From: Planctomycetota bacterium
Lineage (GTDB): Bacteria; Planctomycetota; UBA8742; SKZP01
NCBI GenBank assembly: GCA_007127275.1
Contig: SKZP01000159.1
Coordinates: 1 to 6,194 of the forward strand
DNA length: 6,194 nucleotides
Direction of reading: 5' to 3'
The notes under the pieces were generated by a model. That model had not been told where the DNA came from and did not search any database. It saw only the letters and a program-made list of their open reading frames with translations. The translations under genes and the position numbers were made by a program. The number at the start of each line of letters is the position of its first letter. Position 1 is the first letter of the stretch. Shown one piece after another: positions 1 to 6,011 of the stretch.

Positions 1-3000
1 GCAGTTGGAAGTCGAAGGCCTTGCCTTGGTTCGGGCCCTGGTAGCCCTGCGCCGGCTGCGCCTCGCGCTCCAACGCTTCGTCGTCGAAGAAGGCGGCAAG
101 TCCGCGGGCCCGGTAGTAGACGCGGCCGGATTTGTAATCCACGACGACGGCCCAGTGACGGTTGCGCAGGTCCGGGTCACGCTCCGCTTCGACGAGGTCA
201 ATGTAGCCGCGCAGCTTGAGCTCCACGTCACCCTCGTCGTCGCGCACCGTCAGCGGCTCGGCGGCATACAGCGGCGGCAGCTCCTCGGGCAGCTCGTTGC
301 CGGCCGCTGAGAGGCCGAACGGCACTTCGTAGCCGACGGGCAACGTGGCGCGGCCGCGGCGAAACTCGAGTTCTTGCAGCACGAAACTGCGCAGCTTTTC
401 CGCTTGGTGGCGCAATTGCGCCTGCCAGTGTACCTGCGTGAGCAGCCGCGGAAAGCCGAGTTCCGGGTCGCCGGCGAGTTGCACGAGACGCTCGACAGCC
501 CACTCGCTTGCCGCTTGCGGCTCGCCGGAGACCTCGTTTTCGTCGAGGGCTTGGCCAAGTTCCTCGAGCACCGTGTGGTGCAGCGTCCCCCAACTTGCGG
601 CGTCGGGCTCGGCGGATACCGGCTCTTCGAGGTCGAGGTGGTAGCGAGAAAAGTAGGCAAAGGGGCAGTTGGCGAAGAGGTTGATGCCGCTGGCGGAGAG
701 GATGCGCGGGTGGCGGCGGATGTGCTCGCGGGCAGGCTCGGTCAGACGTGGCCGGTCCGTTTCGGCAAGCCCGGCTTGGGCGGCGAGTGCGAGCCGCGGG
801 TGTTCGCGGTGGAAGCGGTCCCAGATGGCGCGGGCGGCGTGCCAGCTGGCGAGGGCGTGCGCGTCGAACGGCCGCTGCCGCCAGAGGGTGCGCACACTCC
901 AGCGCAACAATGCATCCGGCGTGTTGAGCGCCTTCCACGGCAAGCCGCTGTCCGCGTCGTTGGCAAGCGCAGAGAGGGCTTCGTCGAGTGTCGCATCAAG
1001 CTTGGGGTTGTCGCCCCGGCCGGCAATGAGCTCATGCGTTGCCTGCTCAAGCGTATGCCACGTTTGCTCGGCCGCCGACGTTGTCGCTCCTTCAGCCTCT
1101 CCAGCCTCTCGGGCGCCTTCTTCAAGCTCGGCAACCTGCTCGCCGACGGGGTCGGTCAGCAAGAGACGCCGCCGCACGGGTGCAATCACCGGCAACTCTT
1201 CGAGCTCCACGCCACAGGCGCTGGCGCCGTCACGCAAGTAAAGGCTCGGCAACACCTCGCCCCCTTTGGCGTCGCGCTCAGCGTGTGTGAGGTAGAGCTT
1301 GCGCGTCGCTCGAGTCACCGCGCGGTAGAAGAAGTGGTCCTCCAGTTCGCGCTGGACGCTGCGCTCCTCGAACCAGGTGCCCAACTCACTCAAGCGGCGA
1401 CGGTCGCGGTCGGAGAGCACGGCGTCACTGCTCGGCGGCGTCGGAAACGTGCCCTGCATCAACCCGGCGACAAAGACCACCTCCAACTCGTCCGGCATGT
1501 CGTGCTGCGTCACCTCACCCGCGTACACGCTGCGGCGCGGTCGCGTTTCGCCAAGCTGGATGCGCTTCAAGCGAGCGGCGTCACGCAGCGCATCATAAAA
1601 GGCGCGCGCCGGCCCCGTGGCCGCACTTGTCGCGAGGGGATCCGTGGGATGGGCCGCGCCGTTTGCGAGAGTGCTTGCGTCGGTACCGTTGAGCGTCGCC
1701 GCTTCTTCGGCCGTGGTGACTTGCGCTTGCGCCGCCGCTTGGCGCTCTCGTTCGCGCTGCGCCTCGGCGAGCAGCGCCTCGGTAATCCCCGGCGTGGCGA
1801 GCAACTCGGCAACCCCCTCTACCGTTGCTTGCAAGGCACGCTGCGCCTTGACGCGCTCCCGAAGCGCCTCCGCCACTTGCTCCGCCGCAGCACTGCCGTC
1901 CGGCTTTGCCCACTCCTCGGGCCGCGGCGCAGTATACGGATCATGCGCACGAATCTCTTGCGTGGCGCCACGTGCCTGCACACCCGGCTGCGCCGGCAGC
2001 GTCAGCGGCAGCGAAAACACGCCGAGCCGCCGCAACCCTGCAAGCAGCGCCCGCGCAAACACCGCCGGCTCGAACGGCGACGCCTTCGCAGCCCGTGCCA
2101 GCAAGTCCACCACACTCGAGACACTTGCGACGAGCTTGGCCGCGTACGCATCTGCGTAGTTCTCCGGCGAAAGCCACTCCTTTTGCAGCACAAAGCCGGA
2201 GGCGCGCGCCTCATTCTGCAGCCGCGCTGCCGCATCCACGGGGAAAAGTGGATTGCGCAATACCTCCTGTGCCGGGCCCGCTTCGTCCGAGGGAGTGAGC
2301 GCACACGCAAGCAAGTCGCGGCAAAGCCACCACGCCGCCGTGTCGGCAAGCCGCATGTTGCGGGGCAGCGCAAGCGGCACCTCGGCCCGCGTAAACGCCT
2401 CGCGCAGCAGCGGCCCATACGCCGAGATCTCCCGCACGACAACCCCCATGCGCGTCAGTGCAACGCCTTCCTCGCGGTGCAGCCGGCGGATCTCCCCTGC
2501 AATGGCCTCGCACTCGTCCAACATGGTCGGGGCGACAATCCGCACAAGGTCGCGGCGCTCATGCAGCGTTTTCGCCGCGGCGCGCTTAACCTCCCGGCGC
2601 TCGGGGGACGGCGTCGCCGGCTGGCCGTCCGGGCTCAACGGCTCTCCGTGAAACAGCTCCTTTTCGAGCCAGGCGAGTGAGGAGGACGACGGTGAGGCCT
2701 CGACGAAGCGGTGTACCTTGCGCAGGGCAACTTCCTGCACCGGGGCGCGGCGCGACTGCGAGTTCCTTGCCACCGCTTCGTGCAACTCGTTGCGGGTACG
2801 CTCCACGACACTAAAGGCACGGTTTTCGCCGCCGGCAAGAGCCGCTACGACGTGACTCGCGGCGGCCCCGCCACCACCCTTGCCGGCGTGTTCGCCGGGT
2901 ACGCACAGGGTTGCCCACGTCTCCTCGGCTCGCTCGACAAGCAAGCCGAGCAGGTCAAGCTCGGCGTCCACAAAGCGCGTAAATCCGTCGAGGTAAAGCC

Positions 3001-3766
3001 GCTGCAGCCCCTCCTCGAGCCAGGCTCGGCTACCTTGTTTACGCAGCGCCGCCGCCGCGTAGACCGGCAACTCCTCGGGGTTGACGCGGTCCAGTTCGTC
3101 GCAGAGTTCCAAGTACCGGCGCAGCAGTGCGACAAGCCACTCACAGCGCCGGGCAAGTTCGCGTTCCTGGGCGGCACTCATGGTTGCGCCACCTGCGCCA
3201 CCGGCAGCGACGGCGTAGAGCCGCGACGGGGCCTCGGCCAATTTGTCCAACGAGACGCGGTTGCGCAGCGCCTCGCCAACAAACGCCGTAAGCGGCCCGC
3301 GGAAGTCCGCACGGCCACTGCTGAACGCCCCCGCAGGCAGCAACTCCGCCACGTCGTGCAGCGCCTGTGCCACGAGGGCGGGCCGCATGGACGTAGGCAA
3401 AATGCGCGGCCGCGGCTCCCCCAGCCAGTCCAACAGCGTCAGTGCGAGCGACGGATACGTGTGTACCTGGGTGCCGAACAGTAGCGGCGGCGCCGCCGGT
3501 GCTTCGTACTCGCTGCTCGTGTTGCCGCCGGCACTGCCGCTGCTGGAACGCGAACTCTTGCCGGGGCGACGACGCAGTTGCGCGAGGATTTGTTGCGTGA
3601 AGCGACGCGCCGCGTCCCGCGTGGGCAGCACAATCCACACTCGCGACGGATCCAGTTCCGCACGGCCGCTTGCGCCACCGGAGCCCAACGCCTGCACCAC
3701 GTGTTGCACAAGCTTGCGCGACTTGCCCGTGCCGGCCCGCCCACACAAAAGATGCAACTGCCCCAC
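1..3766 (-). CDS. addB: AddB-like ATP-dependent helicase/nuclease subunit (3' end outside window)
   Basis: Seen: 1255 uninterrupted codons on the minus strand, running off the left edge. Walker A GRAGTGKS is at residues 9-16 and YLDGFTRF, the AddB version of the motif II region, at 258-265. A UvrD-like motif IV region (MGVVVREISAYGPLLRE) is at 440-456, motif V-like VFVAGLMQGTFP at 764-775 and motif VI-like FFYRAVTRATRKLYLT at 812-827. The C-terminal PD-(D/E)XK nuclease shows LSASGINLFANCPFAYF (1023-1039), LHHTVLEEL (1062-1070), GYIDLVE with Asp1190, VVVDYKSGR with Asp1210 and Lys1212, and the start of a QL..Y motif at Gln1254. Known: AddAB resects double-strand ends for RecA loading in the cytoplasm; AddB supplies one nuclease and Chi recognition. 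Cys1034 matches the first of four Fe-S cysteines; the other three would lie outside the window. The GTG start at 3766 is chosen because the first in-frame ATG (residue 127) would delete Walker A; TTG at 3757 is the alternative. An Ala/Glu/Gln-rich insert at about 596-735 makes it longer than usual. The AddB assignment is firm; a related RecB-family nuclease is less likely. Confidence 0.93.
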   Translation of the reverse strand, partial: MGQLHLLCGRAGTGKSRKLVQHVVQALGSGGASGRAELDPSRVWIVLPTRDAARRFTQQILAQLRRRPGKSSRSSSGSAGGNTSSEYEAPAAPPLLFGTQVHTYPSLALTLLDWLGEPRPRILPTSMRPALVAQALHDVAELLPAGAFSSGRADFRGPLTAFVGEALRNRVSLDKLAEAPSRLYAVAAGGAGGATMSAAQERELARRCEWLVALLRRYLELCDELDRVNPEELPVYAAAALRKQGSRAWLEEGLQRLYLDGFTRFVDAELDLLGLLVERAEETWATLCVPGEHAGKGGGGAAASHVVAALAGGENRAFSVVERTRNELHEAVARNSQSRRAPVQEVALRKVHRFVEASPSSSSLAWLEKELFHGEPLSPDGQPATPSPERREVKRAAAKTLHERRDLVRIVAPTMLDECEAIAGEIRRLHREEGVALTRMGVVVREISAYGPLLREAFTRAEVPLALPRNMRLADTAAWWLCRDLLACALTPSDEAGPAQEVLRNPLFPVDAAARLQNEARASGFVLQKEWLSPENYADAYAAKLVASVSSVVDLLARAAKASPFEPAVFARALLAGLRRLGVFSLPLTLPAQPGVQARGATQEIRAHDPYTAPRPEEWAKPDGSAAAEQVAEALRERVKAQRALQATVEGVAELLATPGITEALLAEAQRERERQAAAQAQVTTAEEAATLNGTDASTLANGAAHPTDPLATSAATGPARAFYDALRDAARLKRIQLGETRPRRSVYAGEVTQHDMPDELEVVFVAGLMQGTFPTPPSSDAVLSDRDRRRLSELGTWFEERSVQRELEDHFFYRAVTRATRKLYLTHAERDAKGGEVLPSLYLRDGASACGVELEELPVIAPVRRRLLLTDPVGEQVAELEEGAREAGEAEGATTSAAEQTWHTLEQATHELIAGRGDNPKLDATLDEALSALANDADSGLPWKALNTPDALLRWSVRTLWRQRPFDAHALASWHAARAIWDRFHREHPRLALAAQAGLAETDRPRLTEPAREHIRRHPRILSASGINLFANCPFAYFSRYHLDLEEPVSAEPDAASWGTLHHTVLEELGQALDENEVSGEPQAASEWAVERLVQLAGDPELGFPRLLTQVHWQAQLRHQAEKLRSFVLQELEFRRGRATLPVGYEVPFGLSAAGNELPEELPPLYAAEPLTVRDDEGDVELKLRGYIDLVEAERDPDLRNRHWAVVVDYKSGRVYYRARGLAAFFDDEALEREAQPAQGYQGPNQGKAFDFQL

Positions 3767-3898
3767 GACTCCCCCGGCGAAATCTCGTTCAGGCGTGCAT
3801 GCCCATCCCGCGCATCAACGAAAACTCTACCACGCCACGACGACATGCGAAGCGCCAGCCCGAAAGTTGTCCCCCTGCGTAGTGACGTGTGGCAAGAA

Positions 3899-3927
3899 AG
3901 AACAGTCACCGCCAGTGGGGTTGGCAA
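3899..3927 (-). promoter_or_regulatory. Possible sigma-70 promoter of addB
   Basis: On the minus strand TTGCCA (3927-3922, five of six matches to TTGACA) is followed after 17 bases by TGTTCT (3904-3899, three of six matches to TATAAT). It lies about 130 bases before the addB start. The -10 match is poor, so this is only a suggestion. Confidence 0.25.
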
Positions 3928-4092
3928 CTGACATGGGCCTAACCTGGGAGCACGTGGGATCAAACCAAAAGAGTTGAACGCGCGAACCATGCGCTGCACA
4001 GCCGCGCATACGACGCTCGTTCACGCATTGCACTCGTCTGGAGTACTGGAGCACGGATGCAGCCGAAAAATGTTGGAGTGACAATTCCCGTA

Positions 4093-4187
4093 GCGCGGGC
4101 CTCCGTGTCCGCCTACAGCGTTTTCCATGTGAGTGAGTCGTGTAACGGGCAGGCGCGGGGGACTGCCCAACTACGGAGGTATTGCGC
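4093..4187. repeat. Nested inverted repeat, possible structured RNA
   Basis: The outer arms are GCGC (4093-4096) with GCGC (4184-4187) and CCTCCGT (4100-4106) with ACGGAGG (4173-4179), separated by a 3 x 4 base internal loop. Inside is a perfect 6-bp hairpin, GGGCAG (4147-4152) and CTGCCC (4163-4168), with a 10-base loop. The nesting would give a stem, an internal loop, an open chamber and an inner hairpin. The sequence does not show whether it acts as RNA, or on which strand. No known riboswitch or RNA family was recognised. Confidence 0.4.
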
Positions 4188-4198
4188 CAACGTTTTCC

Positions 4199-4213
4199 GA
4201 CTCCCCTGGAGTC
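4199..4213. repeat. Perfect short hairpin downstream of sigma-like gene
   Basis: GACTCC (4199-4204) and GGAGTC (4208-4213) form a perfect 6-bp stem with a 3-base loop, about 40 bases after the stop codon of the sigma-like gene. It has no T-tract on either strand, so a Rho-independent terminator is doubtful; it could stabilise the mRNA 3' end. Confidence 0.4.
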
Positions 4214-4240
4214 CCCCCTGCTTGTCGACAGTTTCCAGAA

Positions 4241-4253
4241 TCCGGGGTCCGGA
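4241..4253 (-). terminator. Hairpin abutting stop codon of sigma-like gene, weak terminator candidate
   Basis: TCCGG (4241-4245) and CCGGA (4249-4253) form a perfect 5-bp stem with a 3-base loop directly after the stop codon. No run of T follows on the minus strand, so intrinsic termination would be weak at best. Confidence 0.25.
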
Positions 4254-5240
4254 CTAGCGTTCTTCGGCGTCTGATTCGCCGAGGGCCGCTTCGAGGTAGG
4301 CGCGACGTGCGCGGTAGGCTTCCATCTTTACCGCGTCGCGGCTGGTGTTCAGCACGCGGGCAATCATGTCGTAGCTCGCCTTGACCATAATGCCCGCGGC
4401 TCGGTAGCTGCGCACGAGCTCGGCGTGCTGCTTGCGGCGCTTGGCAAGCTTGCGACGCACCTCGCGAATCTGCTCGGCGGTACGCGGCGACCACTCCGTT
4501 TCATTGTGGCCGTGCGCCTCGTGAAGGTGCGCGAGCTTCATGCGGTAGTGCTCGACCCACCAGAAGACGCGGGTCAATTCTTCCTGACGCTGCTGCTCCT
4601 TCGCCGAACGGTTGCGCACCTGCGCTTCCAGCTCGCTGACAAGCTCCATCAACTCCGGCACCGGGCGGCCGCTGCGCTCGGAGAGCACCTGCCAATCCTC
4701 GTCGGTGAGGAAGAGGTCGTTGAGCAGAAGCAGCTTGAACAAGACGCGGCTTTCCGGCTTCAGCGCTGCAAGAGCCCGCTCGCACAGGGCGACGCTCTCG
4801 GGCACCGCTTCTTCGGCGGCCGGCTCCGGCCGGGCCGCGGCGGTCGCTTCCAGCGTGTCGGACAGGTCAATGCGCGGCTCCCGCTGGGCGCGCTTCATAT
4901 CTATGTAGAGGTTGCGCAGCACTGTGCCAAGCCACGTTTCAAAGCGGGCCCCTTCACGTTCAACGTACTTTTCCGCGGAGAGAATCTTGCGCTTCTCAAT
5001 CTGCTCCAGGGCGTAGACGTAAAAGTCGGCACACTCCTCCTCGCTTGCCCCCATCACCCGCTGCGGAAATGCATAAATCAGCGCGTGATGCGACTCGAGC
5101 AACTCAAGCACGGAGTGCCCCGCGACCGCCTCCTCGGTTGTCGTTGCGGCATCCGGACCCGTCACGTCCGTAGGGGGTGCATCCGCATCATCCTTGTGGA
5201 TCACCGAATGTACGCGTGGGGTAGACGTGTGAGCCTTCAT
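4254..5240 (-). CDS. Divergent sigma-70-like regulator with long inter-domain helical segment (328 aa)
   Basis: Likely an RNA polymerase sigma factor or a sigma-derived DNA-binding regulator in the cytoplasm. Seen: residues 1-40 are polar and probably disordered. Residues 52-118 resemble sigma region 2, with EEECADFYVYALEQI (67-81) and RFETWLGTVLRNLYIDMKR (99-117), the latter matching the F-x-x-W-L...R-N...D-x-x-R pattern of region 2.3-2.4. An acidic Ala/Pro/Glu linker (130-148) follows. Residues 151-209 resemble the first helices of region 4 (ALKPESRVLFKLLLLNDLF). Residues 210-285 are charged and coiled-coil-like. Residues 288-316 form a clear helix-turn-helix, SYDMIARVLNTS then RDAVKMEAYRARRAYLE, as in region 4.2. 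The ATG at 5240 is chosen because AAGGAG lies 7 bases upstream; the open frame continues to 5429, but that extension is Arg/Pro-rich and has no ribosome site. Typical ECF sigma factors are about 170-200 aa with a short linker, so this one is unusual. No anti-sigma gene is adjacent. A non-sigma DNA-binding role remains possible. Confidence 0.8.
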   Translation of the reverse strand: MKAHTSTPRVHSVIHKDDADAPPTDVTGPDAATTTEEAVAGHSVLELLESHHALIYAFPQRVMGASEEECADFYVYALEQIEKRKILSAEKYVEREGARFETWLGTVLRNLYIDMKRAQREPRIDLSDTLEATAAARPEPAAEEAVPESVALCERALAALKPESRVLFKLLLLNDLFLTDEDWQVLSERSGRPVPELMELVSELEAQVRNRSAKEQQRQEELTRVFWWVEHYRMKLAHLHEAHGHNETEWSPRTAEQIREVRRKLAKRRKQHAELVRSYRAAGIMVKASYDMIARVLNTSRDAVKMEAYRARRAYLEAALGESDAEER

Positions 5241-5247
5241 CCGAGAA

Positions 5248-5253
5248 CTCCTT
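5248..5253 (-). promoter_or_regulatory. Ribosome binding site of sigma-like gene
   Basis: AAGGAG on the minus strand, 7 bases before the ATG at 5240. It decides the start codon against upstream in-frame starts such as the ATG at 5429. Confidence 0.85.
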
Positions 5254-5254
5254 C

Positions 5255-5276
5255 GACACGCCGGGTTGCACGTGTC
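5255..5276 (-). promoter_or_regulatory. Leader hairpin next to the ribosome binding site
   Basis: GACACG and CGTGTC (5255-5260 and 5271-5276) pair perfectly over 6 bp with a 10-base loop. On the transcript the stem ends one base before AAGGAG, so it could affect ribosome access. Whether it regulates is inferred only from position. Confidence 0.4.
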
Positions 5277-5323
5277 ACGGCGGAATACGAAAGACAACGC
5301 AAACAAGCGGAGAGCGGTCACTC

Positions 5324-5365
5324 GGCGCATCCGGGCAGGGGGGGTAGGTGGGGGCCGGATGCGCC
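5324..5365. repeat. Perfect 11-bp inverted repeat with G-rich loop in leader of sigma-like gene
   Basis: GGCGCATCCGG (5324-5334) and CCGGATGCGCC (5355-5365) are exact reverse complements around a 20-base loop. On the plus strand the loop and stem edge carry four GGG tracts (5333-5335, 5338-5340, 5342-5344, 5350-5352), enough for a G-quadruplex. The minus-strand transcript would instead show a C-rich loop. It lies 84-125 bases before the ATG, probably within the 5' untranslated leader or close to the promoter. It could be a regulatory leader hairpin or a protein-binding palindrome. Confidence 0.6.
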
Positions 5366-5382
5366 TCCGCGAGCAACCTGCT

Positions 5383-5436
5383 ACGGTTAAAACGTAAGAT
5401 ATCCGAGTTTGGGAACAGAAAAAAGCCAATTATGGC
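5383..5436 (-). promoter_or_regulatory. AT-rich island, probable promoter region of sigma-like gene
   Basis: This is the only clearly AT-rich patch in a very GC-rich window. On the minus strand it contains -10-like CATAAT (5434-5429, five of six matches) and TATCTT (5401-5396, four of six). Neither has a good -35 box at the standard distance, so a non-housekeeping sigma factor or an activator may be used. A weak 4-bp hairpin (5425-5436) followed by six T on the minus strand could alternatively be a poor terminator for the gene upstream. Confidence 0.35.
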
Positions 5437-5660
5437 GAAGTCCGCGAAATACATGCCCTCCGCCGCCCATTGTTGGCAGAATTGCTCCGCTCCCCAAGCT
5501 AGCCAGGCGTGAGCGTTCCGGTTCGCAAAAGGGCCCCCCCGGGGTCCCCCAGAGGGGACAACCGGAGCGCCCTGCACCAGTTGACACATGATGGACGCCC
5601 AGGTCGAGGCGTGAGCGGAGGGGCAGCGCCAAGCTCACCGCCGGCGGCGACAGTTCGTGC
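5437..5660. other. Non-coding stretch upstream of the AT-rich island
   Basis: I see no convincing gene on either strand. Short open frames here are Gly/Pro/Arg-rich and lack ribosome sites. The stretch contains the GC-rich hairpin and direct repeats listed separately, and a 10-bp palindrome CCGCCGGCGG (5638-5647) just after the stop of the small basic gene, without a T-tract. Confidence 0.65.
5505..5617. repeat. 11-nt direct repeats flanking a GC-rich hairpin
   Basis: AGGCGTGAGCG occurs at 5505-5515 and again at 5607-5617 in the same orientation. Between and overlapping them, GCGTTCCGGTT (5513-5523) pairs with AACCGGAGCGC (5560-5570) over 11 positions with one mismatch (a G-T wobble in the minus-strand transcript). 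An inner perfect stem, GTCCCC (5544-5549) with GGGGAC (5554-5559), has a 4-base loop. A 20-base bulge containing GGGCCC and CCCCGGGG (5524-5543) interrupts the left arm. The layout could be a small insertion with target duplication, a leader structure or chance. Confidence 0.45.
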
Positions 5661-6011
5661 TCAACCGTTCTTGCCGGTGTGCGTCAGGTAGCCTTGCTGC
5701 TTGAGCCAGCGGCGAAGGCCCCGCACGTCCGGCGAGTAGGCCCACACGGCAAGCGCTAGATGGCGGCGCGTCGGCCGGCCCTTGGTGTCGTACAGCGGCT
5801 CCTCGTTGCGTTGCAGTTGTGCAAGGTGGCGGGCGAGAAAGCCGTTGCGCTTGATGCGCCACGCCTTGGGCAACCGCTTGAGCGAGCCGGCCGCGAGATA
5901 CGCAGGCGCAAAGCCGCCGGGCGACGTCGCCACCTTGCTTACGCCACGCGCCTGCGCGGCTCGCACCGCCGCTTCAACCAGTTCTACCGCCAAGCCCGGA
6001 TACGCCATCAT
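5661..6011 (-). CDS. Small basic protein of unknown function (116 aa)
   Basis: I cannot assign a family name or function. Seen: 116 residues with about 19 Lys/Arg against 6 Asp/Glu, so strongly basic and possibly nucleic-acid-binding. It has no signal peptide or membrane segment and no cysteines. Residues 5-24 look like an amphipathic helix. A GGFAPAYLAAGS segment (32-43) follows, then a helix WRIKRNGFLARHLAQ (51-65) and a conspicuous GRPTRRHLALAVWAYSPD block (78-95), before a short basic tail. The well-patterned motifs suggest a real conserved protein rather than a chance open frame. The start is one of two adjacent ATGs at 6011 or 6008: GGAG lies 4 bases before the first and 7 before the second, so the second may be preferred, while the first gives an ATGA overlap with a possible upstream gene. 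No U-tract terminator follows its TGA. Confidence 0.75.
   Translation of the reverse strand: MMAYPGLAVELVEAAVRAAQARGVSKVATSPGGFAPAYLAAGSLKRLPKAWRIKRNGFLARHLAQLQRNEEPLYDTKGRPTRRHLALAVWAYSPDVRGLRRWLKQQGYLTHTGKNG

Larger units (their letters stand above)
3767..4253. other. Non-coding gap between sigma-like gene and addB, rich in inverted repeats
   Basis: No open frame here looks coding on either strand; the short ones have biased, unconvincing compositions. The gap holds several inverted repeats, listed separately, and the probable promoter of addB. Its 487 bp argues that addB is not tightly co-transcribed with the sigma-like gene, although read-through is possible because no classical U-tract terminator is visible. 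Confidence 0.7.

Noticed and set aside
374..2680. 768-codon open frame on the plus strand
   Set aside because: It is the codon-aligned antisense of addB. It stays open because addB rarely uses TTA, CTA and TCA codons. Its product is Arg-rich with no recognisable motif, while the minus strand has full helicase and nuclease motifs.
2711..3484. 257-codon open frame on the plus strand
   Set aside because: Same codon-aligned antisense register as the one above, opposite the N-terminal half of addB.
3955..3975. GGTTTGATCC on the minus strand, reminiscent of a tRNA T-arm
   Set aside because: No acceptor stem, anticodon arm or CCA end can be built around it.
3439..3999. 186-codon minus-strand open frame overlapping the addB start
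   Set aside because: Overlaps addB in another frame over most of its length and has no family-like motifs; addB shows Walker A in its own frame.
4425..5390. 321-codon open frame on the plus strand
   Set aside because: Codon-aligned antisense of the sigma-like gene, without motifs; the minus-strand gene has a good ribosome site and recognisable domains.
5241..5429. N-terminal extension of the sigma-like gene to an ATG at 5429
   Set aside because: The added 63 residues are Arg/Pro/Cys-rich, cover the leader hairpins and AT-rich island, and lack a ribosome site; the ATG at 5240 has AAGGAG at ideal spacing.
5581..5586. Perfect TTGACA on the plus strand
   Set aside because: No -10-like hexamer lies 16-18 bases downstream and no plus-strand gene follows.
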